A stretch of 43,275 nucleotides of DNA from NCBI RefSeq assembly GCF_913776365.1, contig NZ_CAJYMO010000310.1, positions 1 to 43,275 on the forward strand, read 5' to 3'. This DNA comes from an uncultured Chryseobacterium sp. (GTDB lineage: Bacteria > Bacteroidota > Bacteroidia > Flavobacteriales > Weeksellaceae). A program made the position numbers and the translations under genes. The notes under the pieces are model-generated. The model searched no databases. It saw nothing but the letters and a program-made list of their open reading frames with translations, and was not told the origin of the DNA. This document shows positions 1-6,555 of this stretch, piece after piece; the stretch's first letter is position 1, and every line of letters starts with the position of its first letter.

Positions 1-216
1 TAAAAACAATTATATCCCTTTATACAATTTTATTATTTTTTATTCCTTATTGAAATACGTCATTTTTTTTATCTCTTTTAAATTAAATTAACTTATAAAT
101 AAAATATATTCACAATATAATATCATATATATTAAATATAATATATAAAATATATACAATATTTTTTGTTAATCATACAATTAAAATATTATATAACTAT
201 ATAATAAACAATACAG

Positions 217-1185
217 TTAAAAACTTTTAAAAATATGTTCGAATGAATAAGGAAGTATCTGATCTTTATTAAATTCACTAAGCCTTAAATTATGATTTTG
301 TATGAGATATCTAAGAAAATCATAATCATTTATAATTTTACATGTCATTTCGAATATAGATAGTCTATCTTCTATAGGCCAGAATCTAAAGCTTTCTTCA
401 TTTTCAGGCAATATCCCAAATTCAAATTCACATGCATTTCTTAAACGACCCCAAACTTTATGTTTTCGTGATAGTAGATTATTAATGATATGAAAAAGGT
501 GGAAATACGAAAAGCTGTAATGTATATTCTTAGAATATCCTGAGTTTAGAATATTATCAATACATATTTGATTTTTAAATTGTTCATCACTTGCTGTTAT
601 AGAACTTAATGTCAAATCATAATTACAACCTGCGCATAAATTAAATGAATCTATAAGAGTTCTCTTTTTATTACCCTGTTCTAGTCTATGAAAAGTAATA
701 GGATATTTACACGCTGGGCAAGAATCCTTTAGAAGGACTTTACAATTACAGCAAACATATGAAATACTTAATCTCCACTGTTTTTTATAGTATGGTTTAT
801 TTTTTAAGCATACTGGACAATATAATAAACCCCTCTGCTTACGTATCCTATGGCGAATTCCTAATGGTAAAATTCCTAAAGTATATCCTGTGGGATTATG
901 ATGTTCAAATAACTTATATTTATAACTAGTTAAAAAAAGATCATCAATATCAGCATATTCTAACGGACTATTTTCATAAATAATTCTTTTTAAATGACTA
1001 GTAGGCATATTATCTGTATCCCTGTTCCAAAACTGTTGATTTCCAAAGTAATATTTGCCAAATGAATGACTTTTTACCATATGTGACTGCGCTAATCTCA
1101 CATACCAGCTTGTAAACAATTCATCCTTATAGGGAGGAATATAATTTGCCCAAATATTTTTTTGTAAAGATGGAACGAAAGGCAT
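217..1185 (-). CDS. tniQ: TniQ/TnsD-family target-selection protein
   Basis: A 322-aa TniQ-family protein. The N-terminus has the family signature around residues 18-31 (Pro-rich, then DELFTSWYVRLA). A zinc-binding region follows: C123-x2-C126, C145/C146-x-C148, C156-x2-C159 and C184-x2-C187. TniQ/TnsD proteins choose the insertion site and recruit TnsC. It is shorter than E. coli Tn7 TnsD (about 500 aa). It may therefore recognise comM itself, or work with another TnsD or guide complex encoded in the unseen cargo. Its ATG shares one base with the tnsC stop (TAATG), implying translational coupling. Codons are strongly AT-biased. Confidence 0.88.
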   Translation of the reverse strand: MPFVPSLQKNIWANYIPPYKDELFTSWYVRLAQSHMVKSHSFGKYYFGNQQFWNRDTDNMPTSHLKRIIYENSPLEYADIDDLFLTSYKYKLFEHHNPTGYTLGILPLGIRHRIRKQRGLLYCPVCLKNKPYYKKQWRLSISYVCCNCKVLLKDSCPACKYPITFHRLEQGNKKRTLIDSFNLCAGCNYDLTLSSITASDEQFKNQICIDNILNSGYSKNIHYSFSYFHLFHIINNLLSRKHKVWGRLRNACEFEFGILPENEESFRFWPIEDRLSIFEMTCKIINDYDFLRYLIQNHNLRLSEFNKDQILPYSFEHIFKSF

Positions 1186-2084
1186 TATAAATTAGTCCTT
1201 CTCAATATCTTTTTCCGATCTTCCGGAGAAACATAATCAATATTATCGAGAATTTTGTGATCAATCTTATTGATCCCACTCTTAATAGCAAGTTCTCCGG
1301 CTTTTGTTAAAATTGTATTTATTTCACCAATCAAACCTTCTGACATTGATAAAATTCTTGACGCCATGGAATTTTCTACAAGGAAAGAAGGATTCTCAAG
1401 AGGAATCAAAGCTTCGTAGTTAACTAAAAGCTGAAGAAATGCTTCGTTATTCTTCCATCTTTCTAAGATCATTGTTTCAAAACGATTTGCTAATTGTGGA
1501 TCTGATTGAATGACATTAAAAGCGTCTCTAATTCCGACACAAACTATTGAGATTTTAAGTTCATTACTTAGATATTTTAAAACATTTAGAAATACTCTTT
1601 GCTTAACTGGGCTTCCCGCAAGCACATGGTGTATTTCATCAATAATTAATAGTTTAATTTCCAGTTTTTTAAATAGAGATATAATTCTTCTCTGCTTTAC
1701 ATCTGGATTTTCACTTTTAATGATAGGAGCATTAAGCAATTCTAAAATCTTATTATAAAAACTTTTCTCGTCAGGTTCTGCGGGGGCCTGAACTATAATA
1801 ACTGGTGCAATAACAATATCATATTCACCTTCACGGATATACGCATTATTTCTTTTATAAAATCTATTAATCAGCGCAGTCTTACCATTATTCGTTTCTC
1901 CTACGATAAGAAGATTAGGCATTCTGTCAACCGTTGGATAACCTTTGAGATCATCTAGCTTATTTATAATTTTTTCTGCCTGAGGATAGGGAATCCATTT
2001 TTGTTTTCTTAAGTAAGATATTTTTTCTTCTTCAGAACTATTCAGAACAATCTCCCTAGTTTTAGTTGTCAAATGCTTCATCAT
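1185..2084 (-). CDS. tnsC: TnsC/TniB-family AAA+ transposition regulator
   Basis: A 299-aa AAA+ ATPase. Walker A is GETNNGKT (residues 62-69) and Walker B is LLIIDE (145-150), followed by His-His as in TniB/TnsC proteins. In Tn7 systems this ATPase forms a filament on target DNA and links the target selector (TniQ/TnsD) to the TnsAB transposase. Here it is the compact TniB-like size rather than the 555 aa of Tn7 TnsC. The start (two ATGs in a row) overlaps the tnsB 3' end by 23 bp, so expression is operonic. An opposite-strand reading frame at 1510-1758 is a shadow. Confidence 0.92.
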   Translation of the reverse strand: MMKHLTTKTREIVLNSSEEEKISYLRKQKWIPYPQAEKIINKLDDLKGYPTVDRMPNLLIVGETNNGKTALINRFYKRNNAYIREGEYDIVIAPVIIVQAPAEPDEKSFYNKILELLNAPIIKSENPDVKQRRIISLFKKLEIKLLIIDEIHHVLAGSPVKQRVFLNVLKYLSNELKISIVCVGIRDAFNVIQSDPQLANRFETMILERWKNNEAFLQLLVNYEALIPLENPSFLVENSMASRILSMSEGLIGEINTILTKAGELAIKSGINKIDHKILDNIDYVSPEDRKKILRRTNL

Positions 2085-3972
2085 CTAAATTATCAAATGG
2101 TTTTAAATTAAATTCAATCGGCAAAATTATTTTCTCCTCTTCATTTTTATCATTAACTAGATTTAGCTTCAACTCTTTGTTAGTTTGAGATATATCTTCT
2201 AAAAAAGATTCTTTATTTGAAAATTCTTTATTGATGATTCTTCTGGAATTTTTAGATAATCTTTTTGTTGACTTTATAGCTTTTAGTTCAATTTCTTCTA
2301 ACTTTTTATAAGTTTCAAATATATGATCCTGATTTATTGGTCCAGGGTTTTCTTCCTTCCATTTTTTTACTGCGGCCCTATATTCCCAAATGGACATTGG
2401 TGGATGCCTGGCATCACGATAAGGAATTTCAAAATATTCATTGGTATCCGGATCAAAGAAATATATCACGCTAATATCCTTAGGATTTCTTCTGAATGAA
2501 TATTTCTTTTGTTTCTGTCTTTTATTTTCAACATTAATATATTTTCGAAGAATTTCATCATAATAATGAATGTGATCAATCACTACACCTGATACTTGAA
2601 TAGTTCTTTCTGTGTAAGGCATAAAATCCAATCTTACTTTTCGTTCGTTATTAAACCGGGGAGGCAGACCTATTCCTTTAATCTCATCGTTGCCGAATAT
2701 ACCTTCAATATATTTTTCTTCGGGTGTTATGCCAATACCGGAATGCACCGTTTTATGATATACATTAACAATATAGGTTACCATCCATTTTTCAAATTCC
2801 GCTAATGTAAATGATGCATGTTTTTCTGATTTATATGTTGATCTTTCTTTCGTGTTAGAGAACGTTGTTCCTGGTAGATCATGTACAGCTTTTGAAAAGG
2901 ATCCTAAAAATCTTTCAATATGTCCACCGTAGTGAGGTGTGGCAACCGGTCTAAACTCTAGATTTATACCGTAATTCTCACATGCTTTCTTTAACATAAT
3001 TCCTCTAAATTCTTTAGCATTATCAACATGTATAGTTTCCATAACACCCCAGCAGGGCCAAGAGCCATCTACCCCTAATTTATTTAAATAAGCATCTTTT
3101 TCTAATATAGCATTTGAAACACATAATCCCGTACCCATAGCACCAGGAGGATCAAAAGAGATATTAATACCAACAATCATTCTGCTAAAAACATCAATTG
3201 CCACGGTAAGATATGGCCTATTAAAAGGTTGACGAAATACTTCATCAACTAAAATAATATCTACTGGAGTGTGATCAATTTGAACTACAGATAATGGATG
3301 ATTTGCATGGGGAAAATTTCCTCTAATCGGACGAAATTTATTATCTGAAATTTTCTTACCATATCTCTGCGTAACTTTTTCTTGTTCTGAAATTTCGTTA
3401 ATTCTCCTCCTTATAGTTGTTGAATGGGGCATTTTAATATCTGCTTTATTACATTCAAATGCTATTGCTCTAATGAGATAATTTATGGATTTTCTAAATG
3501 ATGTAAGATAAACTTCTTCAATACATTTTTGAATAATTTGTTCTAACTCCTTTGATAGTCTAGATTTACCCCGACCGCCTGTCTTCTTTCTTCCTAATAT
3601 AGAAGCAATACTTCCCGTCTGCTCATAGCGTCCAATCCATCTATATATAGTTGCTTTATCAACTTTGGCTTCTTCAGCTGCATTTTCTACAATTTTTAAA
3701 TCTCCACGATTTTCTAATACAGGTCTAATTATACGAAATCTATTCTGAGCAATTTCCCAATCACTATCTGTAAGCTCGAGCATATTTCTATTTACAACTT
3801 CTTTATCAGATTGTGCAGGAGAAATTTCACTTATATTGACTGTATGAACGATTCCCGTTTCGATCTCTTCAATGCTTATCCTGCGAACATCTATATTTCG
3901 TATAATTGTGCACGGAATATCTTTATAAAGAATTTGCTGCCCTAAGTTTAAATAAAAAATTTCTGGTTTCAT
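2062..3972 (-). CDS. tnsB: TnsB-family DDE transposase
   Basis: A 636-aa RNase H-fold transposase that performs 3'-end cleavage and strand transfer. The DDE triad is D233 (in VVQIDHTPVD), D317 (in IHVDNAKEF) and E353 (in GHIERFLGSF), giving the typical D35E spacing. A helix-turn-helix precedes the core at about residues 95-116, and a basic DNA-binding stretch follows at about 125-210. A Mu-type C-terminal beta-barrel region is expected at about 430-520. The charged tail from about 560 would be the TnsC-contacting part by analogy with Tn7. The ATG overlaps the tnsA stop by 4 bp (ATGA). Confidence 0.94.
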   Translation of the reverse strand: MKPEIFYLNLGQQILYKDIPCTIIRNIDVRRISIEEIETGIVHTVNISEISPAQSDKEVVNRNMLELTDSDWEIAQNRFRIIRPVLENRGDLKIVENAAEEAKVDKATIYRWIGRYEQTGSIASILGRKKTGGRGKSRLSKELEQIIQKCIEEVYLTSFRKSINYLIRAIAFECNKADIKMPHSTTIRRRINEISEQEKVTQRYGKKISDNKFRPIRGNFPHANHPLSVVQIDHTPVDIILVDEVFRQPFNRPYLTVAIDVFSRMIVGINISFDPPGAMGTGLCVSNAILEKDAYLNKLGVDGSWPCWGVMETIHVDNAKEFRGIMLKKACENYGINLEFRPVATPHYGGHIERFLGSFSKAVHDLPGTTFSNTKERSTYKSEKHASFTLAEFEKWMVTYIVNVYHKTVHSGIGITPEEKYIEGIFGNDEIKGIGLPPRFNNERKVRLDFMPYTERTIQVSGVVIDHIHYYDEILRKYINVENKRQKQKKYSFRRNPKDISVIYFFDPDTNEYFEIPYRDARHPPMSIWEYRAAVKKWKEENPGPINQDHIFETYKKLEEIELKAIKSTKRLSKNSRRIINKEFSNKESFLEDISQTNKELKLNLVNDKNEEEKIILPIEFNLKPFDNLDDEAFDN

Positions 3973-4673
3973 TTCGGATAGTGATTTTCATAAATTTCAT
4001 CCAGCCATATAGAAGAATCCATACTAAGAGGATATTCCCATAAGCACCTTATTATATTATTTGAAACCATATACCACATATAATATATAAGTTCCATTTG
4101 CTTGTACTTGTCTTTTGCACTAATTTGTATTAGTTCTTTCGGTGTTGTACAAACCAAATCACACATGTTTTTTAGTAAGAGCTGAATATCGGGATGGTTG
4201 TGATCAAAATTATTCTTCTTATACCTATAAAGAAACTTGCAATTATCTAAATACTCAGTTCTAATATCATTTTCTGTCAGTATTTTAAATTCATATCCAT
4301 TGAGTTTACAAAACTCTTCTGCAGCTGCAAATTTAGGCTGGTATTCTAATGCTCTATTCTTTAAATCATCTTTATACTTTATTTCAACTAAGACAGGTTT
4401 CGAACCCTGAGAAGAAAAACGATGATGCCAATAAAATAAGAAATCAGGGGTATAGTGACGTTGTTTTCCTTCAGAATCAGTGTAGTATATTGTCACAGGC
4501 TGCTCATGATAGGATTCTATGATCCAATCCATTTCGAGTAAATAAATAAAATCCCTTTCTAAAGAAGATTCAAACTGAACTTCTTTATTATTTTTAGCGC
4601 TAAAAAAGCTGCCGGAAAGTGAGCTGTACTTTAAACCGATTTTTCTCACCTTATTTTGTATGATTTGTTTCAT
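3969..4673 (-). CDS. tnsA: TnsA-family heteromeric transposase endonuclease
   Basis: A 234-aa restriction-like endonuclease that cuts the 5' ends of the element, so transposition is cut-and-paste rather than replicative. Putative catalytic residues are E39 (FESSLERDF), D77 (YTPDF) and E97-x-K99 (VEIKYK), the pattern of the TnsA nuclease fold. The C-terminal part (about 120-234) corresponds to the TnsC-binding domain of Tn7 TnsA, but similarity there was not evident by eye. First gene of the tns operon; its ATG lies 112 bp inside the transposon terminus. Retention of the E-D-ExK set argues for a functional enzyme. Confidence 0.92.
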   Translation of the reverse strand: MKQIIQNKVRKIGLKYSSLSGSFFSAKNNKEVQFESSLERDFIYLLEMDWIIESYHEQPVTIYYTDSEGKQRHYTPDFLFYWHHRFSSQGSKPVLVEIKYKDDLKNRALEYQPKFAAAEEFCKLNGYEFKILTENDIRTEYLDNCKFLYRYKKNNFDHNHPDIQLLLKNMCDLVCTTPKELIQISAKDKYKQMELIYYMWYMVSNNIIRCLWEYPLSMDSSIWLDEIYENHYPK

Positions 4674-4694
4674 CTAAGGTAAGAAATTAAATTT

Positions 4695-4785
4695 GTTCGC
4701 ACTTACTACGCAAAAATATTTGTAAAGTAGGTGCGAATGTGAACGATTTTGCCATTTTATTTTGCATTTACTTTGCAAATATACA
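4695..4785. repeat. Transposon right end with three putative TnsB-binding repeats
   Basis: Three related 20-bp units are visible. Unit 1, next to the terminus, is at 4760-4779 (minus strand, TTTGCAAAGTAAATGCAAAA). Unit 2 is at 4719-4738 (plus strand, TTTGTAAAGTAGGTGCGAAT). Unit 3 is at 4695-4714 (minus strand, TTTGCGTAGTAAGTGCGAAC). Units 2 and 3 match at 15 of 20 positions and form an imperfect palindrome centred near 4716-4717. The terminal bases read TGTATA from 4785 inwards. By analogy with Tn7 these are TnsB sites. The inverted orientation of the middle unit differs from the same-direction array in the Tn7 right end. Confidence 0.8.
4711..4718 (-). promoter_or_regulatory. Possible -7 element of the tns operon promoter
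   Basis: On the minus strand this is TATTTTTG, a full match to the Bacteroidota -7 motif TAnnTTTG, about 40 bp before the tnsA ATG. No clear TTTG was found 19-21 bp upstream. It overlaps one of the end repeats, so TnsB binding could repress its own operon. Confidence 0.35.
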
Positions 4786-5463
4786 GGCGGAAGCTATCCG
4801 CAGCCCGGGGAGATTTCCCTTGCCCATAACGGAGTCCTCTTCCTGGATGAAATGCCTGAATTCAAAAGAACGGTACTGGAAGTGATGCGCCAGCCGCTGG
4901 AAGACCGGGAAGTAACCATCTCCCGGGCCCGGTTTACGGTAAACTATCCGGCCAGTTTTATGCTGGTGGCTTCGATGAACCCGAGCCCAAGCGGCTTTTT
5001 TCCGGATGACCCCAATAATACCTCTACGTCTTTTGAAATGCAGCGGTATATGAGCAAACTGTCGGGGCCTCTCCTGGACAGGATTGACATCCACATTGAA
5101 GTGCAGAAAGTAGAGTTTGAACAGCTGGCTGAGAGAAGGAAAGGTGAAAAAAGCGAAGACATCCGCAAGCGCGTACTCACAGCCCGCGGAATACAGACGG
5201 AACGGTACCAGGATCTGAATATAAGCTACAATGCCCAGATGGGCCCGAAAGAAATCGAAAAATTCTGCAGGCTGGATGAAAGTTCTTTCGGCCTAATCAA
5301 AATGGCTATGGAAAAGCTCAATCTTTCAGCAAGGGCCTATGACCGGATCCTGAAAGTGGCCCGCACGATTGCCGATCTGGAAGAATCACAGGATATTCTG
5401 CCAGAACATGTCTCAGAGGCCATACAATACCGGAGCCTGGACCGTGAATTCTGGAATGCTTAG
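4786..5463 (+). pseudogene. comM: comM/yifB 3' half, interrupted by the transposon
   Basis: The 225 codons starting GGSYPQPGEISLAHNG match the C-terminal half of the ComM/YifB Mg-chelatase-like AAA+ protein (about 510 aa intact). Walker B (VLFLDE), sensor 1 (MNPSPSG), the arginine-rich DRIDIHIEV region and the Mg_chelatase_C helices are present. Walker A and the N-terminal Lon-like domain are missing. ComM is a branch-migration helicase that extends recombination of incoming DNA during natural transformation. A TTG at 4762, inside the transposon end, is in frame and could start a 233-aa Walker-A-less fragment. The 5' half should lie at the other end of the element, beyond base 1. Confidence 0.93.
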
Positions 5464-5613
5464 CCTGAATTTCTCAGAAGTTTACCTTACAGATCTTAAA
5501 ATTAAGAAAGGGCTGATCCATACGATTTCCAGGATACTCCGCCGCCGAATTTTCATTTAGAGGGACCGTCCAGCAGTAACTGAATCATTATTTTTTTTAA
5601 ATCAGATTATAAT

Positions 5614-5630
5614 GCGACACGTTTTGTCGC
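5614..5630. promoter_or_regulatory. Perfect inverted repeat, possible operator
   Basis: GCGACA (5614-5619), 5-bp spacer, TGTCGC (5625-5630), about 55 bp before the start of the 107-aa gene. It is not followed by a T-run, so it looks more like a dimeric repressor site than a terminator. Regulator unknown. Confidence 0.3.
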
Positions 5631-5684
5631 CTCGAACATTCATGTTTGCGGATATAAAGTTTTATCAACGAATTACAAGAAAAA

Positions 5685-6008
5685 ATGAAAGATAAGCCTG
5701 TATCCATCCGTCAGAAAAAAGAAAATACAATACTCGATGAGACCCGTATCAATGATTTTGCACCTTATGAAACAATGGTCATCGATAAAAATATTGCAAA
5801 GATCAATTATGATCATAACCTGGTCATCAGCAATACGTTGGGGGCAGCTGCAGAATTTACCTGGCAGAAAGGGATTACCGAGAAAGGGTATTTCAAGGAA
5901 CTGATCAATGATATCGGGGTAACGGTAGATCATAACAGTGATTCCATAACCGTTACCAATGGAGGGGCAAGACAGATACTGACTATCGTGTTCCGGGTAC
6001 AGGATTAA
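5685..6008 (+). CDS. Hypothetical protein, 107 aa
   Basis: Not recognised as a named family. No signal peptide or membrane segment is visible. The N-terminal 20 residues are charged (Lys/Arg/Glu); the rest is predicted mostly beta, with alternating hydrophobic residues (e.g. KINYDHNLVISN and QILTIVF). It looks like a small cytosolic protein. It converges with the YdeI-like gene and overlaps its 3' end by 4 bp, which suggests a compact and conserved arrangement. Base composition is host-like. The 220 bp between the comM remnant and this gene hold only a short inverted repeat. Confidence 0.6.
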   Translation: MKDKPVSIRQKKENTILDETRINDFAPYETMVIDKNIAKINYDHNLVISNTLGAAAEFTWQKGITEKGYFKELINDIGVTVDHNSDSITVTNGGARQILTIVFRVQD

Positions 6009-6481
6009 ACTCCCTTTTTACCGCTCAGGATCATTTCAATCATTTTCTTTTTCCGGTTTTCCCTGGTTTCCGGCTTTTTTGCTTCACTGATCCAGCGGAT
6101 GTATTCTTTCCGGTGGGTATAGTTCATGGCATCAAACAATGCCTTCGCTTCCGGATTACCTACGAGGACAGAGAGGATATCATCCGGCATTTCCACGGTT
6201 CTTTCTTCCAGGTCTTCCGTAACGGATACAGAGATCTTATCCCCGAATGTTTTGCCGAGCTGTTGCCTGATATCCCGTGTTATTCCCAGAATATGGCATT
6301 CGGTTTTCATTCGGGCAAGGCTGCCGCGGTATTCTATTCTTCCGTCAAAAACCACTTTTACTTTTATCCTTCCTTTTTTACCGAATACTTCTTCTGCGGA
6401 GAAAGGGAATTCAATAAAAGCAGCATTGATGGAGCCATTCTGAAGGATAACGGCATGGAAGCGGACAGATGAAGTATTCAT
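6005..6481 (-). CDS. YdeI/OmpD-associated family protein with DUF1905
   Basis: 158 aa. The N-terminal part (about 5-95) is a DUF1905-type beta domain (e.g. VKVVFDGRIEYRGSLARM and HILGITRDIRQQLGKTFGD). The C-terminal part (about 110-155) has the YdeI/OmdA signature (YTHRKEYIRWISEAKKPETR). Members are small cytosolic proteins. E. coli YdeI and Salmonella OmdA are linked to bacteriocin or peptide resistance, but the biochemical role is unknown. No signal peptide. Convergent with the 107-aa gene and transcribed from the gap before the S46 peptidase terminator. Confidence 0.8.
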   Translation of the reverse strand: MNTSSVRFHAVILQNGSINAAFIEFPFSAEEVFGKKGRIKVKVVFDGRIEYRGSLARMKTECHILGITRDIRQQLGKTFGDKISVSVTEDLEERTVEMPDDILSVLVGNPEAKALFDAMNYTHRKEYIRWISEAKKPETRENRKKKMIEMILSGKKGV

Positions 6482-6504
6482 GTCAATGTAATTGTATATC
6501 CAAA

Positions 6505-6535
6505 AATAAAAAAACCGCAGAAAAAATCTGCGGTT
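6505..6535 (-). terminator. Rho-independent terminator of the S46 peptidase gene
   Basis: On the minus strand, a perfect 9-bp stem (AACCGCAGA at 6513-6521 with TCTGCGGTT at 6527-6535) is followed by a run of T residues. Confidence 0.8.
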
Positions 6536-6555
6536 CCTGAAAATATATCGGTAGA

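Larger units (their letters stand above)
1..4785. mobile_element. Tn7-like transposon, right-end part (continues off the left edge)
   Basis: Seen: four consecutive minus-strand genes for TnsA, TnsB, TnsC and TniQ homologues, ending about 110 bp from a terminus that begins TGTATATTTGC on the minus strand (first base 4785). Immediately beyond it the sequence becomes the middle of a comM/yifB gene. The element is visibly richer in A+T than the host genes to its right. Known: Tn7 ends start with TGT, and tnsA is the gene nearest the right end. Inferred: this is the right end of an active-type cut-and-paste Tn7-like element whose cargo and left end lie before base 1. Bases 1-216 are extremely AT-rich, with no gene seen. 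Confidence 0.93.

Noticed and set aside
1..216. Left end of the transposon or a regulatory array
   Set aside because: The AT-rich stretch has no copy of the 20-bp end repeat and no TGT/ACA terminus next to comM sequence.
4786..5463. Stand-alone functional AAA+ gene
   Set aside because: Walker A and the N-terminal domain are absent and the sequence begins exactly at the transposon terminus, so it is a split comM.
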